Shown: positions 1 through 8,820, numbered from the stretch's first letter. The stretch: 64,000 nucleotides of DNA from RGIG3002 sp045546775 (GCA_045546775.1 JAZQDM010000063.1:1-64000); one strand, 5' to 3'. Numbers and translations are program-made. The notes: generated by a model not told the origin, from the sequence alone.

Positions 1-1
1 C

Positions 2-631
2 TTACATTCCAGACTTCTCGAAAGAGCAGCACGTATGTCAGAAGAATACGGCGGAGGTTCTTTGACAGCACTTCCGATTATCGAGACACAGGCAGGTGAC
101 GTTTCCGCATACATTCCGACCAACGTAATTTCCATTACAGACGGTCAGATTTATTTGGAAACAGAAATGTTTAACTCCGGTTTCAGACCGGCTGTTAACG
201 CAGGTCTTTCCGTATCCCGTGTAGGTGGTGCGGCACAGATTAAAGCGATGAAAAAAATCGCTGCTCCGATTCGTGTGGAACTTGCCCAGTACAGAGAGCT
301 TGCAGCTTTCGCACAGTTTGGTTCCGAGTTGGATGCAGATACAAAAGAAAAACTGGCACAAGGTGAAAGAATTAAGGAAATTTTGAAACAACCTCAATAC
401 AAACCGATGCCGGTACAGTATCAGGTAATTATTATTTATGCGGCAACAAATAAATATTTGCTTGATATTGAAGTGGAAGATATTACTCGTTTTGAAACAG
501 AATTGTTTGAGTTCCTTGATACAAAATATCCGGAAGTACCGAACAATATTGCAGCAGAAAAAGTAATTTCCGAAGAGACAGAAGAGACATTAAAGAAGGC
601 TATTGTAGAATTTAAAGAGCAGTTCCGTTAA
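2..631 (+). CDS. atpA: ATP synthase F1 subunit alpha, C-terminal part (5' end outside window)
   Basis: This is the last 209 residues of the catalytic-core alpha subunit, which forms the alpha3-beta3 hexamer of the F1 motor with AtpD. The reading frame is already open at base 2 and reads LHSRLLERAARMSEEYGG, the conserved alpha-subunit segment, so the ATG at 35 is internal. Other alpha signatures follow, including SLTALPIIETQAGDVSAYIPTN and the switch region NVISITDGQIYLE. The C-terminal helical domain fills the rest. atpG starts 22 bases downstream and atpD and atpC follow on the same strand, as in a standard F1Fo operon. Only the 5' end is missing because of the window edge. Identification is certain. 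Confidence 0.97.
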   Translation, partial: LHSRLLERAARMSEEYGGGSLTALPIIETQAGDVSAYIPTNVISITDGQIYLETEMFNSGFRPAVNAGLSVSRVGGAAQIKAMKKIAAPIRVELAQYRELAAFAQFGSELDADTKEKLAQGERIKEILKQPQYKPMPVQYQVIIIYAATNKYLLDIEVEDITRFETELFEFLDTKYPEVPNNIAAEKVISEETEETLKKAIVEFKEQFR

Positions 632-653
632 AACGGAGAAAGGGTGACATAAT

Positions 654-1511
654 ATGGCATCAATGCGTGACATAAAAAGACGTAAGAGCAGTATTCAGAG
701 TACCCAGCAGATTACAAAAGCCATGAAACTTGTTTCTACTGTTAAGTTGCAAAGAGCAAAGGGACGTGCAGAAAAATCAAAATCTTATTTTGAATGTATG
801 TACGAAACAGTGACTTCCATGCTTGCAAAGACCGGAAGTCTGGACCATAAATACTTGAAGCCGGGAGATTCGCCCAAAAAGGCAGTGATTCTCATCACTT
901 CAAACCGAGGACTTGCGGGAGGCTACAACTCCAATGCAATCAAGCTCGTTACACAGAGCAATTTTAGCAAAGAAGATTTAGTCTTGTATACCGTAGGTAA
1001 AAAAGGTAAGGAATTTATGGAACGTCACGGTTATGCAGTGGCAGCAGACTATTCCGAATTTATCGACGAACCGTTGTATGTGGATGCAATGAACATCAGC
1101 AAACAATTGCTCACAGCATTCGCAACGGGAGAAATCGGTGAAATATATCTGGCATATACCGGATTTAAAAATACCGTAAGCCATGAGCCGAAAATGTTAA
1201 AACTTCTTCCGGTAGAAATTGAGGAAGATGGTGCAGAAACTGCACAAAATCAGGCGCTTATGAATTTTGAACCGGCGGACGACCAGGCACTGGATATGAT
1301 TATTCCAAAATACATTACAAGTTTAATCTTCGGTGCAATGGTAGAGTCAGTGGCCAGTGAAAATGGTGCCAGAATGCAGGCAATGGATTCGGCAACAAGT
1401 AATGCTGAGGAAATGATTAGTAACTTAACTCTTCTGTACAACAGAGCAAGACAGGGCTCCATTACACAAGAGTTAACCGAGATTATAGCAGGTGCAAACG
1501 CGATTTCGTAA
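654..1511 (+). CDS. atpG: ATP synthase F1 subunit gamma
   Basis: The gamma subunit is the central rotor shaft that couples proton flow through Fo to catalysis in F1. The 285-residue product starts MASMRDIKRRKSSIQSTQQI, the typical N-terminal coiled-coil helix, and ends with the matching C-terminal helix (MQAMDSATSNAEEMISNLTL, then YNRARQGSITQELTEI). The conserved SNRGLAGGYN motif lies near residue 85. Length is normal for the family. It sits between atpA and atpD with a GGAGAAAGGG ribosome binding site, so it should be co-transcribed with them. There is no sign of damage. Confidence 0.97.
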   Translation: MASMRDIKRRKSSIQSTQQITKAMKLVSTVKLQRAKGRAEKSKSYFECMYETVTSMLAKTGSLDHKYLKPGDSPKKAVILITSNRGLAGGYNSNAIKLVTQSNFSKEDLVLYTVGKKGKEFMERHGYAVAADYSEFIDEPLYVDAMNISKQLLTAFATGEIGEIYLAYTGFKNTVSHEPKMLKLLPVEIEEDGAETAQNQALMNFEPADDQALDMIIPKYITSLIFGAMVESVASENGARMQAMDSATSNAEEMISNLTLLYNRARQGSITQELTEIIAGANAIS

Positions 1512-1558
1512 AGCATCTGCAACGAAAACCAGAGTGAGAAAATGAAAGAGGAAAGAAA

Positions 1559-2950
1559 ATGGCACAGTTAAACAAAGGTAAAATCACTCAGATTATCGGT
1601 GCGGTACTGGATATTAAATTCAGTGAGGGAAATCTTCCTGAAATTAATGAAGCTATCAAAATTCCGACAAAAGACGGCGCAGAATTGGTAGTAGAAGTAT
1701 CACAGCATTTGGGTGATGACACAGTAAGATGTATTGCCATGGGTTCTACCGACGGATTGGTGAGAGGAATGGACGCAAATGCGACAGGTGCACCGATTTC
1801 CGTTCCGGTTGGTGAAAATACACTTGGACGTATGTTCAACGTATTAGGACAGCCCATTGATAATAAGCCGGCACCACAGGCGGTTTCTTATGAACCGATT
1901 CACAGACCGGCGCCTGAATTTAAAGAACAGGCTACAGAAACAGAACTTTTGGAGACAGGTATTAAAGTCGTTGACCTTCTTTGCCCGTACCAGAAAGGTG
2001 GTAAAATCGGACTTTTCGGCGGTGCTGGTGTAGGTAAAACCGTACTTATCCAGGAGTTAATCCGTAACATCGCAACAGAGCACGGCGGTTACTCCGTATT
2101 TACCGGTGTTGGTGAGAGAACAAGAGAAGGAAATGACCTTTACTATGAAATGATGGAATCCGGCGTTATCGACAAGACAACAATGGTATTCGGTCAGATG
2201 AACGAGCCGCCCGGAGCAAGAATGCGTGTAGGTCTTACCGGACTTACGATGGCAGAGTACTTCCGTGACAAAGGTGGTAAAGACGTACTTTTATTCATTG
2301 ATAACATTTTCCGTTTTACACAGGCAGGTTCCGAGGTGTCCGCACTTCTTGGACGTATGCCTTCTGCGGTAGGTTATCAGCCTACTTTGCAGACAGAGAT
2401 GGGTGCGCTTCAGGAGCGTATTACATCGACAAAAGACGGTTCCATTACATCCGTACAGGCTGTATATGTGCCTGCCGACGACTTAACTGACCCGGCACCG
2501 GCAACAACGTTCGCCCATTTGGATGCAACGACAGTATTGTCCCGTTCTATCGTAGAGCTTGGTATTTATCCGGCAGTAGACCCGTTGGAATCTACTTCCA
2601 GAATTTTGGATCCCAGAATTTTGGGTGAAGACCATTACAACACAGCCCGCGGTGTACAGGAAATTTTGCAGAAATATAAAGAACTGCAGGATATTATCGC
2701 AATCCTCGGTATGGATGAGCTTTCAGAAGATGACAAGCTTGTCGTTTCCAGAGCGAGAAAAGTGCAGAGATTCCTTTCACAGCCGTTCTTCGTTGCAGGA
2801 CAGTTTACCGGTTTGGAAGGTAAATATGTACCGATCAGCGAGACAATCAGAGGCTTTAAAGAAATTCTGGAAGGCAAACATGACAACGTTCCGGAAAGCT
2901 ATTTCTTGAATGCAGGAAGCATCGATGACGTACTTGCCCGCATGAAGTAA
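1559..2950 (+). CDS. atpD: ATP synthase F1 subunit beta
   Basis: The beta subunit carries the catalytic nucleotide sites of F1. The 463-residue protein has the P-loop GGAGVGKTVLI near residue 155, followed by GVGERTREGNDLY, the Walker B run LLFIDNIFRFTQAGSEVSAL, and the beta signature ending in SRSIVELGIYPAVDPL. The C-terminal segment contains the DELSEDDKLVVSRARK form of the DELSEED lever that contacts the gamma shaft. A GAGGAAAGA ribosome binding site lies just upstream. Length and order in the atp operon are standard. Confidence 0.98.
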   Translation: MAQLNKGKITQIIGAVLDIKFSEGNLPEINEAIKIPTKDGAELVVEVSQHLGDDTVRCIAMGSTDGLVRGMDANATGAPISVPVGENTLGRMFNVLGQPIDNKPAPQAVSYEPIHRPAPEFKEQATETELLETGIKVVDLLCPYQKGGKIGLFGGAGVGKTVLIQELIRNIATEHGGYSVFTGVGERTREGNDLYYEMMESGVIDKTTMVFGQMNEPPGARMRVGLTGLTMAEYFRDKGGKDVLLFIDNIFRFTQAGSEVSALLGRMPSAVGYQPTLQTEMGALQERITSTKDGSITSVQAVYVPADDLTDPAPATTFAHLDATTVLSRSIVELGIYPAVDPLESTSRILDPRILGEDHYNTARGVQEILQKYKELQDIIAILGMDELSEDDKLVVSRARKVQRFLSQPFFVAGQFTGLEGKYVPISETIRGFKEILEGKHDNVPESYFLNAGSIDDVLARMK

Positions 2951-2961
2951 GGGGTGAGCAT

Positions 2962-3366
2962 ATGGCAGATGGTAGAGAGTTTTTATTAAAAATTGTTACA
3001 CCGGACAGAGTGTTTTTTGAAGAAGAAGTAACGATGGTTGAGTTCAATACGACAGAGGGCGAGATTGGTATTTACAAAAATCACGTTCCTATGACCGTTA
3101 TTATCAAACCGGGTATTCTTACGATTACGCAGGAAGACGGTGTGAAAGAAGCAGCTTTGCATTCCGGATTTGTGCAGATTTTGCCGGAGGAAGTTACCAT
3201 TTTGGCAGAGATTGTAGAATGGCCGAACGAAATCGACGAAGAGAGAGCGGAAGCCGCAAAAGAGCGTGCGGAAGAACGTCTCAAAAACAAAGGTCCGGAA
3301 ATCGACATGGCTAGAGCTCAGATTGCATTGCAGCGTGCCATTACACGTATGGAAGTACTGAAATAG
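2962..3366 (+). CDS. atpC: ATP synthase F1 subunit epsilon
   Basis: Epsilon sits at the foot of the rotor and regulates ATP hydrolysis. The 134-residue product has the N-terminal beta-sandwich (FLLKIVTPDRVFFEEEVTMV, then GEIGIYKNHVPM) and a C-terminal two-helix domain rich in Glu, Arg and Ala from about residue 90. It starts 11 bases after the atpD stop, with AGGGGTGAG as ribosome binding site. It is the last gene of the atp operon here. I do not see a clear intrinsic terminator in the 99 bases that follow, only a GC-rich run at about 3367-3383. Confidence 0.96.
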   Translation: MADGREFLLKIVTPDRVFFEEEVTMVEFNTTEGEIGIYKNHVPMTVIIKPGILTITQEDGVKEAALHSGFVQILPEEVTILAEIVEWPNEIDEERAEAAKERAEERLKNKGPEIDMARAQIALQRAITRMEVLK

Positions 3367-3465
3367 TGCGCAGCGCGCGAGGCAAAATATTCAAATAGCA
3401 TATAGTTACACTTTAAAAAAGGAAGATGCATATGATATTCATAAAAGAACAAAGATTGGGAACTT

Positions 3466-3861
3466 ATGGATAATCATAGAATTCTTCCTTTTTACATGAC
3501 CTATCCGATGCCGATTTACTACGAGCAGGAAGATAAAGTACAGCGGGATTTGGAATATTTGCAGCAAATGTACCCGCAGGAAGCGAAGCGTTACCAGAAA
3601 AAAATCGTTTCCATGTTAGACAAAATCGACTATACGGGTAGTATGCTGTACGACGAATATCCGGACAAAATGCGGATTTATCGGATGGCACAGGATATCG
3701 TAGATATGATTAAACGCGAAGAGATGGCAGATAGTGAGGAAACAGCACAGCCGGACAATCCGGAAAAGTGGGAATGGGTCAGCAATCTCGTACAAATTCT
3801 TCTCTTTTATGAAATTTACAAAAGGCGACATACAAACCGAAGAGGCATTTTAAAATTTTAG
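3466..3861 (+). CDS. conserved hypothetical protein, 131 aa
   Basis: I do not recognise a functional family. The protein is hydrophilic and probably cytoplasmic, with a helix-rich middle (VQRDLEYLQQMYPQEAKRYQ near residue 24, then a helix ending MLDKIDY) and a short hydrophobic stretch near the end (WVSNLVQILLFYEIYKRR, residues about 103-121) that looks like an amphipathic helix, not a membrane span. It has no cysteines and no signal peptide. The ribosome binding site is weak (TTGGGAAC). It lies alone between atpC and a methyltransferase and is followed by a 17-bp stem hairpin, so it may form its own short transcription unit. Coding status is supported by the clean reading frame and by position between genes; function is unknown. 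Confidence 0.75.
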   Translation: MDNHRILPFYMTYPMPIYYEQEDKVQRDLEYLQQMYPQEAKRYQKKIVSMLDKIDYTGSMLYDEYPDKMRIYRMAQDIVDMIKREEMADSEETAQPDNPEKWEWVSNLVQILLFYEIYKRRHTNRRGILKF

Positions 3862-3886
3862 TTGAGCTTTTAGGCAAACAAAAGTA

Positions 3887-3926
3887 AAATATAGTCATAG
3901 TGCATTTTTGCGCTGTGACTATATTT
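3887..3926. repeat. 17-bp stem hairpin between the 131-aa gene and the methyltransferase gene
   Basis: Bases 3887-3903 pair with 3910-3926 around a six-base loop (ATTTTT). The outer eleven pairs are perfect and three wobble pairs occur inside. No T-run of six or more follows on the plus strand, so it is not a classical intrinsic terminator. It could still separate the two flanking genes or stabilise an mRNA 3' end. Confidence 0.6.
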
Positions 3927-3943
3927 GTGTCTATAAGGTATGA

Positions 3944-5098
3944 ATGATGGAACAATTGGAAAAAATACTAAATGATGGAATAAATCAAGACTTGTATCAA
4001 ATAATACTGAGCAACCCACGAAACAAAGACGGTGCACAAAAAATTAAAATCCGCCCGGTTCTCGTGAGGGGAGCATTGGAGTTTCAGGAAACTTCTTATA
4101 TCGGAACGAAAGTGTTTCATGAAAACAGAAATAAAGAGCAGCTGATTGAGAAAGTACTTGACGAACTGGTACACAACTTTAAACAGGGCGAGCTGGAAAA
4201 CAAGCAGTTCCGTGCTACTATTCTTGTCAGCAAAAAAGGGAAAGTGACAGTGAAGGTAAAACGTGTCGTACAGGAAAAACAGATTGATTTGTCACACAAC
4301 CGTGCAAAACAGTACATTTTGGAGGAAGGGACAATTGTTCCTTTTCTCGTGGAACTTGGCGTACAGACAAAAGAAGGAAAAATTGTACGGGCAAAATATG
4401 ATAAGTTTAAGCAGATAAACCGTTATTTGGAGTTTATCCGCGATGTGTTGCCCAACTTTTCCAAAGAAAAAACAGTCAATATTATAGATTTCGGATGCGG
4501 AAAGTCCTATCTTACGTTCGCGATGTACTATTATTTAAAAGTGCTGAACGGATATGATATTCGTGTTATTGGTTTGGATTTGAAAGACGATGTGATTGAG
4601 AAATGCAACCGTCTTTCCGAGCAGTTCGGATATGCGGAAGGGCTGAAATTTATACGCGGCGACATCAGTACGTTTGAAGGTGAGTATCAGCCGGATATGG
4701 TAGTGACGCTGCATGCTTGCGATACGGCTACTGATTATGCATTGGAAAAAGCAGTGCGCTGGGGAGCGAAAGTCATTTTGTCTGTACCGTGTTGCCAGCA
4801 TGAAGTGAATGCGCAGATTTCCTGCAAGCCCCTTGAGTCCATACTCAAATACGGTCTCCTAAAAGAGCGTATTTCCGCGCTTTTGACAGACGGCATCCGT
4901 GCCAATTTGTTGGAAGAACAAGGCTATGACACACAAATTTTGGAATTTATTGATATGGAGCATACGCCCAAAAATTTGCTGATTCGTGCAGTAAAGCGAC
5001 CAGGAGAAAAAGTGGAAGCGGAAAAATTCTCCACGGAAGAACTTCTGAACTTTTTGCACACAGAACAGACGTTAGAACAGTTACTTAGAAAGGTATAA
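3944..5098 (+). CDS. class I SAM-dependent methyltransferase, METTL25-like domain
   Basis: The 384-residue protein has an N-terminal domain of about 170 residues without obvious motifs, then a Rossmann-type methyltransferase domain. Motif I is VNIIDFGCGKSYLTF near residue 180. It is followed by the acidic-loop segment RVIGLDLKDDVIEKC, the motif III/IV region DMVVTLHACDTATD, and VPCCQHE. The DFGCGKSYLTF and HACDTATD pattern is that of the METTL25/Methyltransf_32 group, whose bacterial members are thought to act on RNA; the substrate here cannot be read from sequence. Two in-frame ATGs (3944 and 3947) follow a short AAGG site. The gene runs eight bases into the next, so the two may be co-transcribed. 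Confidence 0.85.
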   Translation: MMEQLEKILNDGINQDLYQIILSNPRNKDGAQKIKIRPVLVRGALEFQETSYIGTKVFHENRNKEQLIEKVLDELVHNFKQGELENKQFRATILVSKKGKVTVKVKRVVQEKQIDLSHNRAKQYILEEGTIVPFLVELGVQTKEGKIVRAKYDKFKQINRYLEFIRDVLPNFSKEKTVNIIDFGCGKSYLTFAMYYYLKVLNGYDIRVIGLDLKDDVIEKCNRLSEQFGYAEGLKFIRGDISTFEGEYQPDMVVTLHACDTATDYALEKAVRWGAKVILSVPCCQHEVNAQISCKPLESILKYGLLKERISALLTDGIRANLLEEQGYDTQILEFIDMEHTPKNLLIRAVKRPGEKVEAEKFSTEELLNFLHTEQTLEQLLRKV

Positions 5099-5106
5099 TA
5101 TTTACC

Positions 5107-7638
5107 ATGAAAAAAATATTTGTAAAAGCAGGTGTTTTTGCAGGCGTCTTTTTCGTTTCTCTATTTGTTATAAGTAAACTTATGAATCAGGGAAATACCG
5201 ATATGACGGCAGAGATGAGCCCGGCAACATTTCCGACGATGTGTATGAATATTGGTGGTGAGAAAGTAAACTTGCTGTATGGATATTCACAGGAAATGGA
5301 AGTCAGCTATCTACGAGATACGGTAACGGTTATTCCGGAAGGAAGGAAAGTATCCTTTGAAATTCAGAAATACAATACCCCCGTTACAGGTGTGCATTAT
5401 GAATTGCGAAGCACAGATGGCGAGCGCTTGATTGAAGATGGGGAAGTACAAGACTACGTAGAAGACGAGGAAACAATACAGGCTACCATTACATTAAAAG
5501 ATTTGATAGAGGATGAAACGGAATATAGCCTTACTTTTATTTTGGATACAGATGTGGGAGAAATATATTATTATACAAAAGTGATTCCCGCAAAAGACTA
5601 TTATATTTCAGAAAAAATTGCTTTTGTAAAAGATTTTCATACACGCACTTTTGACAAAGAGGCGGCAAGAGAGATTGCAAAGTATTTGGAATCCAATGCA
5701 GAAGGAGATAATACAACTTTTTCAAAGGTCAACATTCATTCCAGCTTTCAGCAAATTACATGGGGTGATTTGGACATTACGATAGCAAAAGAACCGACTA
5801 TAGCAGTGAAAGAAATTGATGAGCAAACCGGTGCATTTCAATTGCAGTATATTGTATATGCTTCCGAAGGGCGTACAAAAAAATACTATATGGTAGAAGA
5901 GTATTATCGTGTACGCTATACAACAGATCGTATGTACTTGCTGGAATATGACCGTGCAATGGAACAGATTTTTATAGAAGATGCCAACGTTTATACAAAC
6001 AACAAAATTTCGTTAGGTATTGTAAATTCGGCAGTTCAGTTTAAAGAAAGCGACGGTGGAGGAATCTTTGCTTTTGTAAATGCGAACCGTCTTTATAGTT
6101 ATAATGTTTCGGACAATAAAATTGCATTGATTTACAGTTTTTTTGACAAAAAAAATAGTGATGAGAGAACATTGCACGATGATAACGGGATTCGAATATT
6201 GAATGTGGACGAAACCGGAAATATACGTTTTGTAGTATATGGGTACATGAACCGCGGGCGGCATGAAGGTGGTGTCGGTATCCAGCTTTGTACGTATAAT
6301 AGTCAGATGAATACAATAGAAGAAGAAATATATATTCCGTATACAAAATCATGGCAAATCTTGCAAAGAGAGATGGAAGATTTTGCTTATATAAACGGTA
6401 ATAATATTTTTTATATTATGTTGGACAGAAATTTGTACGCGGTAGACTTGAACAGTAAAACGTATGAGATACTTGCTACAGATTTGCGGGATGAAAGTTA
6501 TCAGATTTCCGAAAGCAATGCAAGAATTGTGTGGACAGAAGGAGCGGACCTATACAACAATAAAAAATTGAATATCATGGATTTGAATTCCAAAAACGTG
6601 AAACAGATTCAAGCAGAAAGTGGTGACGTGATTGCGCCACTGGGCTTTATGGGAGAAGATTTTATTTACGGTTTGGCAAAGAAAACGGATATTGTACAGG
6701 ATGAAACCGGCCAGATAACGTTCCCTATGTACAAAGTAATTATTCAGGATGAGCTTGGGGAAGTGATCCACACATATGAACCGGGAAATGCATATGTGGT
6801 AGGAAGTGAAATCGATGAAAATCAGATTACGTTGCATCGTGTCCAAAAGAATGAGGAAGGCATTTTCGTGGAAATGCAAGATGACCAAATTATGAGTACA
6901 AAGGAAACGGTCAACGGAAGCAATTATTTAGAGACAGTTGCGATTGAGAAATATGAAAAAGTAGTTCAGATTGTTGTAAAGAACAAAATAGATTCCAAAA
7001 CATTGCAAATCTTGACGCCGAAAGAAGTGTTATATGAAGGTGGTCGATTATTAGCAATTAAAGAACATCATAATACGAATGAATTCTATTATGTATACGA
7101 AAAAGGCAAAATTGAAGGAATTTATGGAAATCCGGACAGTGCCGTAAATCTGGCAAATGAGATTTCCGGAGTTGTTGTTAATGACAATGGCATATATGTT
7201 TGGAAAAAAGGAAATCGTAGTACCAAAAACCAAATTATGAAAATCAAGGGAACAAAAGCAGAGGAAGGACAACGGACTCTTGCGGTGTGCCTGGATACGA
7301 TGTTGGGACTGGAAGGCGTTGTGCGAAGCACGCAGCATCAGTTGGATGAAAATGAACATGCACTCGATATTCTGCAAAGTGCATTGCCGGATTATCAAAT
7401 ACTCAACTTAACAGGATGTACGCTTGATGCTACATTGTATTATGTGAATAAAGATATTCCGGTTCTTGCAACTTTAAATGATGGAAATGCTGTGTTAATC
7501 ATTGGTTTTAACGAAACACAAATTGTTGTTATGAATCCGGCAAACGGACTTGTTTACAAAATGGGGATGACAGAAGCCTCCGAGTGGTTTGAAGAAAACG
7601 GAAACAGTTTTATTACGTATGTGAGAGCAATGCAGTAG
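5107..7638 (+). CDS. large membrane-anchored extracytoplasmic protein with C-terminal C39-like domain
   Basis: The 843-residue product begins with one hydrophobic segment (residues about 8-26) preceded by lysines, which should anchor it with the remainder outside the cell. Residues about 35-180 look beta-rich. The centre (about 290-700) is built of repeating beta-strand units such as NKIALIYSFF, NNIFYIMLDRNLYAVDL and KKLNIMDLNSKNVK, consistent with a beta-propeller. The last 75 residues (DATLYYVNKDIPVLATL, then DGNAVLIIGFNETQIVVMNP) resemble C39-like peptidase domains, but where such domains read DGHAV this protein has Asn794. I therefore infer a binding or structural domain. It starts eight bases after the methyltransferase stop with AGAAAGG as ribosome binding site. 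Family assignment of the tail is moderate; its overall role is unknown. Confidence 0.75.
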   Translation: MKKIFVKAGVFAGVFFVSLFVISKLMNQGNTDMTAEMSPATFPTMCMNIGGEKVNLLYGYSQEMEVSYLRDTVTVIPEGRKVSFEIQKYNTPVTGVHYELRSTDGERLIEDGEVQDYVEDEETIQATITLKDLIEDETEYSLTFILDTDVGEIYYYTKVIPAKDYYISEKIAFVKDFHTRTFDKEAAREIAKYLESNAEGDNTTFSKVNIHSSFQQITWGDLDITIAKEPTIAVKEIDEQTGAFQLQYIVYASEGRTKKYYMVEEYYRVRYTTDRMYLLEYDRAMEQIFIEDANVYTNNKISLGIVNSAVQFKESDGGGIFAFVNANRLYSYNVSDNKIALIYSFFDKKNSDERTLHDDNGIRILNVDETGNIRFVVYGYMNRGRHEGGVGIQLCTYNSQMNTIEEEIYIPYTKSWQILQREMEDFAYINGNNIFYIMLDRNLYAVDLNSKTYEILATDLRDESYQISESNARIVWTEGADLYNNKKLNIMDLNSKNVKQIQAESGDVIAPLGFMGEDFIYGLAKKTDIVQDETGQITFPMYKVIIQDELGEVIHTYEPGNAYVVGSEIDENQITLHRVQKNEEGIFVEMQDDQIMSTKETVNGSNYLETVAIEKYEKVVQIVVKNKIDSKTLQILTPKEVLYEGGRLLAIKEHHNTNEFYYVYEKGKIEGIYGNPDSAVNLANEISGVVVNDNGIYVWKKGNRSTKNQIMKIKGTKAEEGQRTLAVCLDTMLGLEGVVRSTQHQLDENEHALDILQSALPDYQILNLTGCTLDATLYYVNKDIPVLATLNDGNAVLIIGFNETQIVVMNPANGLVYKMGMTEASEWFEENGNSFITYVRAMQ

Positions 7639-7656
7639 CACTTGTTCTCATAGACA

Positions 7657-8136
7657 CTAGGAAACAAACAGTCTTGCGGCATATGGTTTTAACAAAAAGA
7701 GAACCATCATACCAAGTATGCCGCAGGAAATCAGTTCCCCGATGCCGACGGTTGCCATGAAATAAAAGAGAGAGCCTTCTATTCCGTAAACATAAGCCAA
7801 TACAAAAGGGATAATTAATGTGTTTGCGATAATGGGGGGCAAAGGTGCGCACCATTTGTATTTGCGCAGCGCATAAGTGCCAATTGCCCCAAGTAATGTA
7901 GCGATACTGCCGAAGAGAATATCAAGCGGCATGCAACCTGTCAGTATATTGCTGATAAGACATCCGACAAAAAGTCCGGGAATGGCAGCAGGGGTAAAAT
8001 AGGGTAAAATCGTTAGTGCTTCCGAAAAACGGATTTGAATGACTTGATTTGCAAGTCCAAAGATGTTGGCGAAAAAAGTCAGCACAACATAAAGAGCAGC
8101 AATCATTGCTGCTTGAGCCAATTTTTGATTTTTCAT
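7657..8136 (-). CDS. queT: QueT-family transporter (queuosine precursor ECF S component)
   Basis: This 159-residue integral membrane protein has about five to six hydrophobic spans and the family patterns QVIQIRFSEALTILPYFTPA and GLFVGCLISNILTG. QueT proteins are S components of energy-coupling-factor transporters proposed to import queuosine precursors such as preQ1 for tRNA modification. No ECF ATPase genes are nearby, as expected for a group II ECF system that shares a common energising module. The ribosome binding site is AAAGGAG. A strong sigma-A promoter and a pseudoknot-forming leader precede it. It converges with the 843-aa gene, leaving only 18 bases between the two stop codons. Confidence 0.88.
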   Translation of the reverse strand: MKNQKLAQAAMIAALYVVLTFFANIFGLANQVIQIRFSEALTILPYFTPAAIPGLFVGCLISNILTGCMPLDILFGSIATLLGAIGTYALRKYKWCAPLPPIIANTLIIPFVLAYVYGIEGSLFYFMATVGIGELISCGILGMMVLFLLKPYAARLFVS

Positions 8137-8168
8137 GTATAAGTCTCCTTTAGTTTTGTTTTTTCTCC

Positions 8169-8208
8169 GACCTTGGTACGGGTAGGTGAGGAAGGTCTCG
8201 AACTCACC
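8169..8208 (-). promoter_or_regulatory. H-type pseudoknot leader of queT, candidate preQ1-class riboswitch
   Basis: Read on the minus strand, GGTGAG (8208-8203) pairs with CTCACC (8190-8185), and GACCTT in the loop (8197-8192) pairs with AAGGTC downstream (8174-8169). This is a two-stem H-type pseudoknot. An A-rich stretch and the ribosome binding site follow before the ATG. PreQ1 riboswitches are compact pseudoknots found upstream of queuosine transport genes, so the context fits. I could not match it to the preQ1-I consensus with confidence, so the class is left open. Confidence 0.6.
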
Positions 8209-8237
8209 GAAATGTCATAAAGCTTTACGACAGATTT

Positions 8238-8265
8238 AGTATATCATTAGATAGTTTGATGTCAA
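8238..8265 (-). promoter_or_regulatory. sigma-A promoter of queT
   Basis: On the minus strand a perfect -35 TTGACA (8265-8260) is followed after 16 bases by TATACT (8243-8238). Transcription would start about 25 bases before the pseudoknot leader. Confidence 0.8.
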
Positions 8266-8298
8266 GATTCAGAGACTGTAAAAAATCAAAAATTGTAG

Positions 8299-8304
8299 TA
8301 TAAT
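8299..8304 (+). promoter_or_regulatory. mscL: -10 element upstream of mscL
   Basis: A perfect TATAAT lies 48 bases before the mscL start codon. The -35 region is poor, so the promoter may be weak or depend on other elements. Confidence 0.5.
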
Positions 8305-8351
8305 ATAGTCAATCATTTGCTAAAAGATAAAAGAACAAAGGAGAAGAAGCG

Positions 8352-8774
8352 ATGAAAAAGTTTTTTAAAGAGTTTAAAGAATTTGTAAGCCGCGGAAATG
8401 TCATGGACATGGCTGTAGGTATTATTATCGGAGGTGCGTTTACCGGTATTGTTACCTCTTTGGTGGAGGATATTATTAATCCGCTCCTTGGCGTATTCGG
8501 TGGGACAAATTTTGACCGGTTTTGTATTACACTTGCCGGTGATGCAACATTAAACTATGGAAAATTTATTAGTGCTATTATCAATTTCCTGATTATGGCG
8601 CTTGTGATTTTTATTATCGTAAAAGTGATGAATTCTACTGCAAAGAAGATTGGACCGAAAAAAGCAGAAGAAGCACCGAAAACAAAGAAATGTCCGTTCT
8701 GTAAAACCGACATACATATTGAGGCTGTCAGATGCCCGAATTGTACATCAAAGTTAGATGAGAAAACAGAATAG
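8352..8774 (+). CDS. mscL: large-conductance mechanosensitive channel
   Basis: MscL opens under membrane tension to release solutes on osmotic downshock. The 140-residue protein has the N-terminal amphipathic helix (KEFKEFVSRGNVMDMAVGII), TM1 with the gating pattern GGAFTGIVTSLV, a periplasmic-type loop, and TM2 (IINFLIMALVIFIIVKVMN). After TM2 a cytoplasmic tail carries a CPFCKTDI and CPNCTSKL pair. That is a zinc-ribbon knuckle instead of the usual plain C-terminal helix; this ending occurs in some Firmicutes MscL proteins. The ribosome binding site AAAGGAGAAG is strong, and a hairpin terminator follows 14 bases after the stop. Confidence 0.95.
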   Translation: MKKFFKEFKEFVSRGNVMDMAVGIIIGGAFTGIVTSLVEDIINPLLGVFGGTNFDRFCITLAGDATLNYGKFISAIINFLIMALVIFIIVKVMNSTAKKIGPKKAEEAPKTKKCPFCKTDIHIEAVRCPNCTSKLDEKTE

Positions 8775-8788
8775 AGAGATGACTAATA

Positions 8789-8820
8789 AAGGCGCCACCA
8801 TCAGGTGACGCCTTCTTTAT
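8789..8820 (+). terminator. intrinsic terminator after mscL
   Basis: AAGGCGCCACC pairs with GGTGACGCCTT around an ATCA loop, with one C-A mismatch, followed by CTTTATA. It may also serve the convergent prs gene. Confidence 0.75.
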
